Positions 8,433-17,194 of a stretch of DNA of 39,068 nucleotides are shown piece after piece (the first letter of the stretch is position 1; each line of letters starts with the position of its first letter). The stretch is from NCBI GenBank assembly GCA_022768805.1, contig JALELB010000014.1, forward strand, positions 1 through 39,068, written 5' to 3'. The stretch is from Ruminococcus sp. Its GTDB lineage: Bacteria; Bacillota; Clostridia; Oscillospirales; Ruminococcaceae. The translations under genes were made by a program, and so were the position numbers. The notes under the pieces were generated by a model. That model made no database searches and was not told the DNA's origin. It saw nothing but the letters and a program-made list of their open reading frames with translations.

Positions 8433-8491
8433 ATCGGTGAATACGGACAGAAGAAAAAGCCGTTTGTCTTCCCTTGCTTTGTGCATTCCGG

Positions 8492-8522
8492 GATAATTCT
8501 TAATCAGAATGATGAGAATCAT
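8492..8522. promoter_or_regulatory. Candidate operator upstream of the ABC operon
   Basis: Two adjacent imperfect dyads, GATAATTCTTAATC (8492-8505) and ATGATGAGAATCAT (8509-8522), lie 30-60 nt upstream of the -35. They recall Fur-type AT-rich GATAAT/ATCAT boxes, but the match is loose and no binding protein can be named. Confidence 0.3.
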
Positions 8523-8551
8523 AAAAAAATCTTAAGTTTTTCTGTATATAA

Positions 8552-8580
8552 TTGACAAATAAATAAGAGCATGCTATAAT
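8552..8580 (+). promoter_or_regulatory. Consensus promoter of the FtsX-type ABC operon
   Basis: TTGACA 8552-8557, exactly 17 nt, TATAAT 8575-8580: a full sigma-A consensus. The leader to the ATG at 8693 is about 105 nt and contains the small hairpin CATCCG-ATTG-CGGATG. Confidence 0.9.
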
Positions 8581-8692
8581 CAAGCCAAAAGTACGGAATG
8601 CAGTCGTGAAATGCAGTATGGTAGTGCATCCGTCCATTCCATCCGATTGCGGATGACGCTGCTCACCCTTAGACGAAAGAAAGGAGTGTACG

Positions 8693-9811
8693 ATGATCTG
8701 AGCTTATGTTCTGCGGCATCTGCGCAGGACGCTGCGAAGGTCGCCGGTGCAGTTCCTGCTTGTGCTCCTGACACAGGTGTTTGCTGTAACCTGTATTCTG
8801 GTAGCATACGGCATCTCTCAGAATTTGTTTCAGGAAGAGAAAAAAGAGATTGAGTACATGAACAAGTTCTTTGGTATCTCACTGACTTCCTATGAAGAAC
8901 AGCCGGACGGCAGCTATAAGCCGCTTTCACCCAAAAGCACGGCGGAAACCAAGGCAAAGATGGATGAATTGCTGCCGCTGCTGGGAGATAAGGTGGATGA
9001 TTATTATTTGTGCGGGTTTGTCACACTCAATGGCAAGTCCTACTCAATTTACGGAGACACGAAGTCGGATCCGGATTCCCCTTCTAACCTTACGGCTGCT
9101 GATCGTATGAGCGAATCCAAGGTGATCAGTGTCTGCCGTCATGAATATCCCTGCGAAATCGGGGATACGATTCAGCTGGGTAATGCGTCCTATACAGTAG
9201 CTGCGGCGGATGTTCCTGGGGTCATGTGCCCAAGGGCATTTGTATTCGGCACGACATATGCCAACCTGCCGGAGGACACTGCAATTACAGGCGGCGGTAT
9301 TACATTGGCTGATGCCCCTACAGAGGAGGAAGCAGAGGAGATTGCCGCACTGATCTATTCCTATTTCGGAGGAGAGACGCGCGTACATCTGCCGGTGATC
9401 CCGGATCTGGTTACCATTCAGTTCAATCGGCTGGCACTGGCGATCTGTACCGTGATAGCCGTGCTGGTTCTGTTGAATGTTTCCCTGGTTTATTTCTATC
9501 TGCTTAGTCAGCGCACCCGGATGCTGGGCATCTATCACCTGTGCGGCTGCACGGAAGAACAGATTCAGCAGATGCTGTCGCTGGAGTGGTTCGTAATCCT
9601 GAACATCTGCTTTGCAGGCGCCTTCCTGCTGTTCCGCAGTCAGATCATGGAGCGGCTATCGGTATTTATGGAAACCCCTGAACTGTTCTATACATCCCGG
9701 GTCTATCTGGGGGTATATATAGGCTATATTCTGTTTTCGGTTGGGCTGCTGCTGATGAGCAGTATCAGCCGTCAGGGAAAAACAACAGCAGAGCAACTGC
9801 GGGAGGTGTAG
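8693..9811 (+). pseudogene. FtsX-type ABC permease 1 with a UGA at codon 3
   Basis: The natural start is ATG 8693, 8 nt after AAGGAG, but codon 3 is TGA (8699-8701). The frame then continues without interruption: AYVLRHLRRTLRRSPVQFLL and on to a stop at 9811. The segment after the stop is the basic, membrane-proximal N-terminus usual for this family. Residues after it give one N-terminal membrane helix, an extracellular domain of about 190 residues, and three C-terminal helices with the FtsX pattern RTRMLGIYHLCGCTEEQI. Expression would need readthrough or internal initiation at GTG 8747, which would lose 18 residues. It is the first gene of a permease-permease-ATPase operon. A TGG-to-TGA change is the simplest explanation. 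Confidence 0.75.
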
Positions 9812-9814
9812 AAT

Positions 9815-11006
9815 ATGCTTACAACATGCAAGCTCGCCCTGCTTTGCCTCCGTACCCACTGGAAGCGGAATCTGCTGTTTATTCTGGAGCTGGCCGCTTC
9901 TCTGGTGGTGGTGAATTTCCTGGTAGCCGGGCTGAACAATCAGAGAATGCAGGCAATTCCTTATCAGGATTTTCTGGATGCCGGAGGGTATTACTGTCGC
10001 ACATATACTTTTATGGATGATGCAGAAAACCCGGAGGACTCCATCTTTCAGCCGGAGAAGATCCTGCAGGAGCTGGAGGGCTCCTTTGCGGTACATCAGA
10101 TGCGCAGCAGCAGCTTGAATGTGGGAGAGGAGTATCTGCAGGTGGTCATCATGGAGGATGCATTCATCGACAAACTCCAGCTCCCCCTTTGCCAGGGCAA
10201 ACAACTCAAGGGAGCGGAGGGAGCGCTGATTTCCCCGAATGACTTTGACCTGTCCCCCGGGGATGTGCTGCATTACACCTGTGACGGGAAGCCCGGACAG
10301 ATCCGGGTATACGGAGAATTGACCGACCCCACCTATCGTCCCTCCTTTAGTGTCATATCTGAGCCTCACAGCGTTTCTCTTTTTTACAAAGAAGTATTTT
10401 GCGGAAAATGAGACGCATCCCTTTTTGCTGATGAGTGAATCCACCGCCAGAGCCTGCGGGATTTACGATTTCAGCTGGACCCAGCCCGGCATTCTGTTCC
10501 AGTATCTGGAGCAGCCCTCCCGGGAGGTATATGAAAAGAATGCGGAGGCCCTGGAGAAATACGGAGACGTCTTTACCTCGGAGGTCCTTTAGGAGGAGAC
10601 TGACGCCGGTCTGCGGCGGATGTATCAGAAATTTGTGCCGCTGGGCATCCTGGTGTTTCTTGTTGCGCTGGTGGGTTTTGTATTCCATATCGCCTTGCAG
10701 ACTGCTGCTCAGTGCCGCCGCTATGCCGTGTTTTATCTATGCGGTATGCACTGGCGGAAAGCATCCCAGCTCAGCGCCCTCTCCCTGGGAGCCCTTCTGC
10801 TCTGTGCGCTGTCGGTTTGCGGCCTGATTCTTTTTCTGAGTGTAAGATTGTCCTGGGCGGCGCAGTTCGGCCTGCTGTTTCAGCCCTCCAACCTTTATGT
10901 AACCCTTGGGATGCTTGTAATCAGCTTCCTGACGGCACTGATTGTTCCCTATATACAGATGAAACACACAACACCCGTTACATTGATCCGGAGGAATGAA
11001 AGATGA
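9815..11006 (+). pseudogene. FtsX-type ABC permease 2, frameshifted and with an internal UAG
   Basis: Translation from ATG 9815 runs in one frame to a TGA at 10411. The homologous continuation (ENETHPFLLMSESTARACGI) lies in the next frame. One extra T in the six-T run at 10380-10385 explains the shift exactly. The continued frame meets TAG at 10590-10592 and then resumes at once (EETDAGLRRMYQKFVPLGIL) to a stop at 11006. Joined, the product is about 396 residues: one N-terminal helix, an extracellular domain, and three C-terminal helices with RRYAVFYLCGMHWRKASQ, as in the partner permease. It begins 3 nt after permease 1 and ends in an ATGA overlap with the ATPase gene. It is non-functional as read. 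Confidence 0.8.
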
Positions 11007-11683
11007 TTCAGCTGACAGATATTCATAAACTATACAATCCGAAAAAAGCAAACGAATTTGAGGCGCTGAAAGGGGTTTCTCTCACCATTCAGGATGGAGA
11101 GATGGTAGCGGTTATCGGTAAATCCGGTGCGGGAAAATCCACGCTCCTGCATATCCTGGCCTGCATTGATTCTTATGAATCCGGGGAATACCGGATTGAT
11201 GCTACACTGGTCAGGAAACTCAATGAGAAACAATATGCCCGGATCCGCAATGAAAAGATTGGTATGGTAATGCAGGATTTTGCGCTGGTGGATGACTTTA
11301 CTGCCATTGAAAATGTTCTGCTGCCCCTTGATTTTGCTGCAAAGAAGAAGCCCAACCGGAAGGAACTGGCGATGAAAGCGCTGAAATCCGTTGGCATGGA
11401 TGATATGACAAAAAAACCGGTCAATAAGCTGTCGGGCGGGCAAAAGCAGCGGGTGGCAATCGCACGGGCCATCGTCAACGAGCCCAGCGTGATTCTGGCG
11501 GACGAACCAACCGGCGCTTTGGATTCCAAAACCGCTGACGAAATTATGGGGGTATTCAAGCAGCTGAATGCCCAGGGGAAAACCGTCATTATCGTAACCC
11601 ATGATATGGGCGTAGCAGCCCGGTGTGGTCGGATGATCGAGATTGCAGACGGCAGGATTGTGGAATCTTACACTCCCCGGTAG
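11003..11683 (+). CDS. ABC transporter ATPase (MacB/LolD type)
   Basis: A 226-residue nucleotide-binding protein, complete. Walker A is GKSGAGKST (39-47), the signature is LSGGQKQR (143-150), Walker B is ILADEP (164-169), and the H-loop is His200 in VTHD. The LADEPTGALD stretch is characteristic of ATPases that drive FtsX-like permeases moving lipoproteins, peptides or antibiotics without carrying them across in bulk. The ATG overlaps the TGA of permease 2. Because both permeases are disrupted, the ATPase may be left without partners; it shows no damage itself, so the permease lesions may be recent. Confidence 0.92.
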   Translation: MIQLTDIHKLYNPKKANEFEALKGVSLTIQDGEMVAVIGKSGAGKSTLLHILACIDSYESGEYRIDATLVRKLNEKQYARIRNEKIGMVMQDFALVDDFTAIENVLLPLDFAAKKKPNRKELAMKALKSVGMDDMTKKPVNKLSGGQKQRVAIARAIVNEPSVILADEPTGALDSKTADEIMGVFKQLNAQGKTVIIVTHDMGVAARCGRMIEIADGRIVESYTPR

Positions 11684-11728
11684 ATTTATGCCGTTGCCGA
11701 AAAATCAGCTGACAAACAGATGATTTGT

Positions 11729-11760
11729 AAGCCGTACCCGTAACCCCGCGGGTACGGCTT
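11729..11760 (+). terminator. Hairpin, probable terminator of the ABC operon
   Basis: A 12-bp perfect stem (11729-11740 with 11749-11760) about 45 nt after the ATPase stop. The T-tract is poor (AGCTTGTT), so termination strength is uncertain. Confidence 0.55.
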
Positions 11761-11827
11761 AGCTTGTTCCGGCCTTTTGCCGATGACTGCTTTGTGCATA
11801 TTCTCTGGCAGCTGTGGCATACTGACC

Positions 11828-11879
11828 TTGACAGACCGGGGAAAAAGGTGTATACTAAATATACCCCCTAGGGGTATAT
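11828..11879 (+). promoter_or_regulatory. csoR-copA promoter with CsoR-type operator
   Basis: TTGACA 11828-11833, 17 nt, TATACT 11851-11856. Directly over the start point lies the dyad ATATACCCC-CTA-GGGGTATAT (11859-11879), which matches the A/T-flanked C-run and G-run form of known CsoR operators. Repression by apo-CsoR and release by Cu(I) is expected from the family. Confidence 0.88.
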
Positions 11880-11897
11880 GAAAGGGATGAGGTGTGC

Positions 11898-12206
11898 ATG
11901 ATGGAGGAAAAGAAAGCCTGCTGCTGCCGGAAAACCACAAAACGAAGCCAGGATCAGAAAAAAGCGCTGCTGAACCGGCTGCGGCGCATTGAGGGACAGG
12001 TCCGGGGGATTCAGACCATGCTGGAGCAGGATGCCTACTGTAACGATGTGCTGATCCAGTCGGCGGCGGTGAATGCAGCCATGAACGCCTTTAACCGGGA
12101 GCTTCTGGCCAGCCATATCCGGAGCTGTGTGGTGCGGGATATCCGTGCAGGACAGGACCAGGTGATTGACGAGCTGGTGGAAACGCTGCAAAAGCTGATG
12201 AAGTGA
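11898..12206 (+). CDS. csoR: CsoR-family copper-sensing repressor
   Basis: A 102-residue all-helical protein of the CsoR/RcnR family (DUF156). The Cu(I) ligand set Cys48, His73 and Cys77 (YCND, ASHIRSC) is complete, which argues for copper rather than the nickel or formaldehyde branches. [16 protein letters not shown] is the family's first helix. An unusual CCC triplet sits near the N-terminus (residues 8-10) and might add metal binding. Two tandem ATGs (11898, 11901) are possible; GATGAGG lies upstream. It is the first gene of the csoR-copA-GNAT operon and should repress it through the dyad at 11859-11879. Confidence 0.92.
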   Translation: MMEEKKACCCRKTTKRSQDQKKALLNRLRRIEGQVRGIQTMLEQDAYCNDVLIQSAAVNAAMNAFNRELLASHIRSCVVRDIRAGQDQVIDELVETLQKLMK

Positions 12207-12217
12207 GGGGAGCCTGT

Positions 12218-14725
12218 ATGAAGCGATATGAAGTAACGGGAATGAGCTGTGCTGCGTGCAGTGCCCGGGTGGAGCGTGCAGTATCCGCTGTGCCGGGGGT
12301 CACCGGCTGTGCCGTGAATCTGCTGACCGGCTCCATGGGCGTGGAGGGCACTGCCGCTCCGGAGACGGTGATTGCAGCAGTGCAGGCTGCCGGCTATGGC
12401 GCATCCATCCAGGACGAAAAGCAGGAGGCTGCCCCCAGGGATGCTCTTCGGGATACGGAAACCCCGAAAATCCGCCGCAGGCTGATGGCCTCGGCAGCGC
12501 TGCTGTTGGTGCTGATGTATGTTTCCATGGGGCATATGATGTGGAACTGGCCGCTGCCAGGCTGGTTTGCAGGCAATCATGTGGCAATAGGACTGGTACA
12601 GCTGCTGCTGGCCGGGTGTATCCTGGTTCTCAACCGGAGCTTTTTCATCAGCGGCTTCAGAAGTCTCTGGCGGCGCTCTCCCAATATGGATACCCTGGTG
12701 GCACTGGGTGCCGGCGTATCCTTTGCCTGGAGTGTATACGTGCTGTTTGCCATGACCGATGCTCAGCTGCAAGGGGATATGGACAGGGTGATGACCTGTA
12801 TGGATCAGCTGTATTTTGAATCCGCCGGCATGATTCTCACGCTGATTACCCTGGGCAAGCTGCTGGAGGCTCGTTCCAAGGGGAAAACCACCGACGCCAT
12901 CCGCAGTCTGATGCAGCTTGCCCCGCAAACTGCCACTGTTATCCGGAACGGCAGGGAGGAAACCATTCCGGCGGAGCAGGTGCAGAAGGGAGATATATTT
13001 GCTGTCCGTCCGGGAGAGAGCATCCCGGTGGACGGCGTGATTCTGTCCGGGGAAGGGGCGGTGGATGAATCTGCTCTGACCGGGGAGAGCATCCCCGTGG
13101 ACAAGGCACCGGGGGACACAGTCTGTGCTGCCACCATCAACCACGCCGGTTATCTGCGCTGTGAGGCCACCCGGGTGGGGGAGGACACCACCCTGTCCCG
13201 GATTGTCCGCATGGTCAGCGATGCGGCGGCCACCAAGGCACCCATTGCCAAGATTGCGGACCGGGTTTCCGGGGTATTTGTGCCGGTTGTCCTTGCCCTT
13301 GCAGCAGTCACCCTCCTGGTATGGCTGCTGCTGGGATATGGGGCAGGCTTTGCCCTGGCCCGGGGGATTTCCGTGCTGGTCATCAGCTGTCCCTGTGCCC
13401 TGGGACTTGCCACCCCTGTGGCGATTATGGTGGGCAGCGGCGTAGGTGCCCGGCATGGCATTCTGTTCAAAACCGCTGTATCCCTGGAGGAAACCGGCAA
13501 GGTGCAAATCGTGGCGTTGGACAAGACCGGAACCATCACCCAAGGGGAGCCCCGGGTCACGGATGTGCTTCCGGCACCGGGGGTGGATGCACGGACACTG
13601 CTGACCGCTGCTGCGGCGCTGGAGGCAAAGAGCGAGCATCCCCTTGCCAGGGCGGTGCTGGCCTATGGGGAGCAGCAGGGAATTTCCCGGCAGGAGGTTA
13701 CGGATTTCACCGTGCATACTGGTAGCGGGCTTTCCGGTGTGTTGGATGGCAAACGGCTCACCGGCGGCAGCCTGCGGTTTATCGCATCCGGCATCCCGCT
13801 TCCCCCGGAGGCGGTCCGGACAGCTGATGCCTGGTCGGAACAGGGGAAAACGCCCCTGCTGTTTATGGAGGACGGTGTGCTTCTGGGTATGCTTGCGGTG
13901 GCGGATACCATCCGGGAGGACAGTCCCGAGGCCATCCGGCAGCTGCAGGGTATGGGCATCCGGGTGGTGATGCTTACCGGGGACAATGCCCGGACTGCCC
14001 GTGCCATCGGTGACCAGGCAGGCGTGGATCAGGTGATTTCCGATGTGCTGCCGGAGGAAAAGGCGGCGGAGATCCGCCGTTTGCGGCAGCAGGGCAGGGT
14101 GGCCATGGTGGGGGACGGCATCAACGATGCCCCCGGGCTGACCAGTGCAGACATGGGCATCGCCATCGGCGCCGGGGCAGATGTTGCCATTGATGCGGCG
14201 GACCTGGTGCTGATGAAAAGCCGGCTTTCGGACGTGCCGGCGGCCATCCGGCTGAGCCGGAGCACCTTGCGGAATATTCACGAAAACCTGTTCTGGGCAT
14301 TTTTCTACAACGTGATCGGCATCCCCCTGGCGGCGGGGGTATTTGTCCCTCTGGGGCTGACCCTGAATCCCATGTTCGGGGCGGCAGCCATGAGCCTGTC
14401 CAGCGTCTGTGTAGTGGGCAATGCCCTGCGGCTGAATTTCTGCAGAATATATGATGCCCGGCGGGATCACCGGCGCAGGCAGCGGACAGCTCCGGCGAAA
14501 ACAGGAACCCGTATACTACAGATTGAGGGCATGATGTGCGGGCATTGTGAAAACGCCGTCCGCACCGCACTGGAAGCCATAGAGGGGGTGGGCGCTGCTC
14601 GGGTAAGCCATACTGCCGGCACAGCGGTGGTGACCCTGGATGCGCCGGTGGAGGACCCAGTGCTCCGGCAGGCAGTGGAAAAGGCGGGTTATCCGGTAAC
14701 CGCCGTCACCAGACAGGAGGAATAA
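12218..14725 (+). CDS. copA: Cu(I)-exporting P1B-type ATPase with HMA domains at both ends
   Basis: ATG 12218 (GAGGGGAG upstream) gives 835 residues. The N-terminal HMA domain (1-65) has GMSCAAC (Cys11, Cys14). Eight membrane helices follow, with the Cu(I) site CPC at 391-393. The actuator TGES is at 288-291, the phosphorylated Asp435 in DKTGT, the SEHP motif at His474, and GDGINDAP at 632-639. A second HMA domain is fused at the C-terminus (about 767-835) with MCGHC (Cys774, Cys777). In the best-known CopA proteins all HMA domains are N-terminal, so this end looks like a captured CopZ chaperone. The protein pumps Cu(I) out of the cytosol. It is 11 nt behind csoR and 2 nt before the GNAT gene. 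Confidence 0.93.
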   Translation: MKRYEVTGMSCAACSARVERAVSAVPGVTGCAVNLLTGSMGVEGTAAPETVIAAVQAAGYGASIQDEKQEAAPRDALRDTETPKIRRRLMASAALLLVLMYVSMGHMMWNWPLPGWFAGNHVAIGLVQLLLAGCILVLNRSFFISGFRSLWRRSPNMDTLVALGAGVSFAWSVYVLFAMTDAQLQGDMDRVMTCMDQLYFESAGMILTLITLGKLLEARSKGKTTDAIRSLMQLAPQTATVIRNGREETIPAEQVQKGDIFAVRPGESIPVDGVILSGEGAVDESALTGESIPVDKAPGDTVCAATINHAGYLRCEATRVGEDTTLSRIVRMVSDAAATKAPIAKIADRVSGVFVPVVLALAAVTLLVWLLLGYGAGFALARGISVLVISCPCALGLATPVAIMVGSGVGARHGILFKTAVSLEETGKVQIVALDKTGTITQGEPRVTDVLPAPGVDARTLLTAAAALEAKSEHPLARAVLAYGEQQGISRQEVTDFTVHTGSGLSGVLDGKRLTGGSLRFIASGIPLPPEAVRTADAWSEQGKTPLLFMEDGVLLGMLAVADTIREDSPEAIRQLQGMGIRVVMLTGDNARTARAIGDQAGVDQVISDVLPEEKAAEIRRLRQQGRVAMVGDGINDAPGLTSADMGIAIGAGADVAIDAADLVLMKSRLSDVPAAIRLSRSTLRNIHENLFWAFFYNVIGIPLAAGVFVPLGLTLNPMFGAAAMSLSSVCVVGNALRLNFCRIYDARRDHRRRQRTAPAKTGTRILQIEGMMCGHCENAVRTALEAIEGVGAARVSHTAGTAVVTLDAPVEDPVLRQAVEKAGYPVTAVTRQEE

Positions 14726-14727
14726 AC

Positions 14728-15216
14728 ATGTCTCAGATCAGAGCGTATGAGCCGTCAGACCTGGCGGATATGACGGAAATCTGGAACCAGGTGGTCCGGG
14801 AGGGCGTTGCCTTTCCCCAGGAGGAGCTGCTGACACCGGAAACTGCGGCAGCATTCTTTGCTGCCCAGAGCTTCTGCGGTGTGGCAGTGGATGATGCCGG
14901 CGGCAGGGTCTGCGGGCTGTATATTCTGCATCCCAACAACTTGGGCCGATGCGGCCACATTGCCAATGCAAGCTATGCGGTGGAATCCAGCTGCCGGGGC
15001 ATGCATATCGGGGAGCAGCTGGTGCGGGACAGCATAACCCGTGCCCATGGCCTGGGCTTCCGGCTGTTGCAGTTCAATGCAGTGGCAGCGGACAATGCAG
15101 CCGCCCGGCATCTCTACGAACGGCTGGGCTTCCGGCTGGTGGGGATGATCCCCGGCGGATTCCGGCGCAGCCCCGGACAATATCAGGACATCTGCATCTA
15201 CTATATTCCGGTATAA
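14728..15216 (+). CDS. GNAT-family N-acetyltransferase
   Basis: A 162-residue single GNAT domain. The N-terminal IRAYEPSDLADMTEIWN pattern, the acetyl-CoA loop SCRGMHIGEQLV (about residues 89-100) and the late NAAARHLYERLGF motif are all present. It resembles the phosphinothricin-acetyltransferase-like branch, whose substrates range from small amines to ribosomal proteins. It starts 2 nt after the copA stop with GGAGG 8 nt upstream, so it is cotranscribed with the copper genes. No copper role is known for such enzymes; the link may be only operonic. Confidence 0.85.
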   Translation: MSQIRAYEPSDLADMTEIWNQVVREGVAFPQEELLTPETAAAFFAAQSFCGVAVDDAGGRVCGLYILHPNNLGRCGHIANASYAVESSCRGMHIGEQLVRDSITRAHGLGFRLLQFNAVAADNAAARHLYERLGFRLVGMIPGGFRRSPGQYQDICIYYIPV

Positions 15217-15254
15217 AAACTGCCGCTCCGGTGTATTCCTCCGGGGCGGCAGTT
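15217..15254. terminator. Bidirectional terminator
   Basis: Stem AACTGCCGC/GCGGCAGTT with inner CCGG pairing. Read on the minus strand it ends in TTTTTA; on the plus strand it is followed by CGTTATTTT. It separates the convergent GNAT and ABC permease genes. Confidence 0.8.
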
Positions 15255-15256
15255 CG

Positions 15257-16153
15257 TTATTTTCTGGATTTGTGCAGGAGATTGAGCAGTACATATACGG
15301 CAATCAGCACCCCGATGGCGCCGCAAAGGATGCCGTACATGGCAGGTGTGGAAACCTTTGTGCCGAAAAAGTACAGATTGCAGTCGATAGAGTCCTTGAT
15401 GCTTTCTATGGCCTCGGGCGGGAAGTGCTCCGTTTCCATGGCTTCATACACACCCCGCAGAGCGTGGTTCCGCAGCAGGCTTGTGCCGTAGGTGCCGGGC
15501 AGAAAGCTGATGATTTTCTGCAGACCGCTGCCGAACTGGGAAATGGGCATATAGGCGCCGCAGATAAACCCGTAGCCGGCGCTGATGATGGTGCCCACTG
15601 CGGAGATCTGCCCCTGGGAGGACAGGAAGAAGTTGAGCACACTGGACAGCGCCGTGCCGAACAGCACCAGCAGCAGGACATCCGACACCAGCAGGAAAAT
15701 ATCCCCGGCGGACAGGTACCAGCCCACCTTGCCCAGATACAGCAGGCCTGCCCCCAGTGCCAGCAGGCAGATGATGGCGGTGCTGATGAGGGTGGCGAAG
15801 TAATAGCTCAGCGCCAGGGTGGAGCGCCGCACCGGGGTCATGGTCAGATCCCGCCGGGCACCGGTAACCTTGTCCTGTACAATCAGGGCATTGCAGCAGA
15901 CGGATACGGTGACGCAGCTTACCGCCAGCAGGGAGGACAGCAGCTCTCCCCCGGCAGTGCCGTTGATGAGCTTCTGGGACACCTCCATGCTTTCGGGCAG
16001 TGCGGAGGCGAAGCTGTCCCGGTAGACCTTGCCCAGAAAGGTGGCATACAGCACCAGCAGAATCATGGGGGTCACCAGGGAGGTGAAGAACATGGCCTTG
16101 TCCTTGAAAAACAGCTTGCAGTTGCGGTATATCAGATTTCCCAGTCCCGTCAT
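15257..16153 (-). CDS. ABC-2 type transporter permease
   Basis: This 298-residue protein has the six-helix ABC-2 layout. A short cytosolic N-terminus (YRNCKLFFKDKAMFFTSLVTPMILL) is followed by an extracellular segment (about 44-70), then helix pairs up to the C-terminus, with the YMPISQFGSGLQKIISFLPGTY region typical of drug, antibiotic and polyketide exporters. It begins in an ATGA overlap with the upstream ATPase gene. Together they form a two-gene exporter; the exported compound cannot be told from sequence. It ends at the bidirectional terminator. Confidence 0.88.
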   Translation of the reverse strand: MTGLGNLIYRNCKLFFKDKAMFFTSLVTPMILLVLYATFLGKVYRDSFASALPESMEVSQKLINGTAGGELLSSLLAVSCVTVSVCCNALIVQDKVTGARRDLTMTPVRRSTLALSYYFATLISTAIICLLALGAGLLYLGKVGWYLSAGDIFLLVSDVLLLVLFGTALSSVLNFFLSSQGQISAVGTIISAGYGFICGAYMPISQFGSGLQKIISFLPGTYGTSLLRNHALRGVYEAMETEHFPPEAIESIKDSIDCNLYFFGTKVSTPAMYGILCGAIGVLIAVYVLLNLLHKSRK

Positions 16154-17064
16154 TTTTCCGTCCCCCCCGTCAGCTTCTTGCCGGTTACAGCAAGGAATAC
16201 ATCATCCATTTTCCCCTTGGTGATTTCATAATCCGTAAACAGCTCCGGATGCTCCAGAATCATTCTGGTTGCCGCTGCTGTATCCGGTACAGAAACCCGG
16301 ACAGCATCCCGCAGCTGCTCGTAGGGCAGCCCCAGTGCCTGCTTCTGTGCATCGGTGAGCCCGTACAGGGTAATGAAATCCCCGGTGTATGTGTTTTTCA
16401 GATCCAGAGGCGTCCCCTGGGCAGCAATGGCGCCGCTGTCCAGGATGATGACATAGTCTGCGTCCGCCGCCTCCTCCATATAGTGGGTGGTCAAAAACAC
16501 GGTCATACTTTCTTCCCGGCGCAGCTGCTGTACCACATCCCACAGGAGCTTCCGGGTCTGGGGATCCAGCCCGGTGGTGGGTTCATCCAGAATCAGAATC
16601 CGGGGCTGATGCAAAAGGGCACGGGCAATGTCAATACGCCGGCGCTGCCCTCCGGACAGCTTGCCTACGGTCCGCCCCAGCAGATCCGCAAAGTCCAGCA
16701 GCTTTGCAAGCTCCTCCAGCCGTTTGCGGAACGCCTGCCCCTTGATGCCGTACAGGGCAGCCCGGCTCTGGAGGTTGTCCCGGACGGTCAGAGCCTTGTC
16801 CAGCACCGAGTCCTGAAAGACCACCCCCAGCATCCTGCTGATCCGTTCCATGTCCGTGTCGGTGTTTTTCCCGCAGACGGTGACGCTGCCGCTGTCCTTC
16901 CGGAGCTGTCCGCAGAGGATGGAGATGGTGGTGGATTTGCCGGCACCGTTGACCCCCAGAAAGGCAAACAGCTCCCCCGGGCGCACATGGAAGGACAGAT
17001 CCCGCACCGCATGCACCTCTCCGAAGGACTTGTTCAGCCCCTTGATTTCGATGATGTGTTCCAT
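16150..17064 (-). CDS. ABC-2 exporter ATPase
   Basis: Start at ATG 17064, preceded by AAAGGAA; the frame is open upstream but that part would lie before the promoter's start point. The 304-residue product has Walker A GVNGAGKST (37-45), the signature LSGGQRRR (136-143), Walker B LILDEPTTGLD (157-167) and the H-loop TTH. A C-terminal extension of about 90 residues is typical of DrrA-like multidrug ATPases. It is the first gene of the pair with the permease at 15257-16153. Its promoter carries a dyad at the start point, suggesting local repression. Confidence 0.9.
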   Translation of the reverse strand: MEHIIEIKGLNKSFGEVHAVRDLSFHVRPGELFAFLGVNGAGKSTTISILCGQLRKDSGSVTVCGKNTDTDMERISRMLGVVFQDSVLDKALTVRDNLQSRAALYGIKGQAFRKRLEELAKLLDFADLLGRTVGKLSGGQRRRIDIARALLHQPRILILDEPTTGLDPQTRKLLWDVVQQLRREESMTVFLTTHYMEEAADADYVIILDSGAIAAQGTPLDLKNTYTGDFITLYGLTDAQKQALGLPYEQLRDAVRVSVPDTAAATRMILEHPELFTDYEITKGKMDDVFLAVTGKKLTGGTEK

Positions 17065-17089
17065 GGTGGTTCCTTTCCGTTTATTATGT

Positions 17090-17145
17090 ATCGTCTGTTG
17101 TATATCCAACGATGCCATTATACGACTTTCTGCTTTTCTTGTCAA
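17090..17145 (-). promoter_or_regulatory. Promoter of the ABC-2 exporter with dyad at the start site
   Basis: Minus strand: TTGACA (17145-17140), 17 nt, TATAAT (17122-17117), a full consensus. Just downstream, 17090-17113 holds ATCGT...ACGAT outer arms and GTTG-tatatc-CAAC inner arms, well placed for a repressor. No regulator gene adjoins it. Confidence 0.8.
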
Positions 17146-17146
17146 T

Positions 17147-17181
17147 AGAAAACCGCCCCCGATCATCTGTCGGGAGCGGTT
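17147..17181 (-). terminator. Terminator of the trmB-lysA operon
   Basis: Stem AACCGCCCCCGA/TCGGGAGCGGTT (17151-17162 with 17170-17181, one mismatch), followed on the minus strand by a short TTTTC. It lies 14 nt after the lysA stop and abuts the next promoter. Confidence 0.75.
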
Positions 17182-17194
17182 CCGGCTGTATGGC

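Noticed and set aside
8611..8853. 80-codon plus-strand frame over the ABC operon leader
   Set aside because: It overlaps the permease start in another frame, has no SD and no recognisable content.
10376..10413. Programmed frameshifting in permease 2
   Set aside because: A T-run could slip, but there is no strong downstream stimulator seen and a further UAG interrupts the same frame, so mutation or sequencing error is simpler.
12035..14470. Very long open frame on the minus strand (811 codons) antisense to copA
   Set aside because: It mirrors codon bias of the GC-rich copA frame, has low-complexity His/Gln/Gly-rich content, no recognisable domain and no SD; copA is certain.
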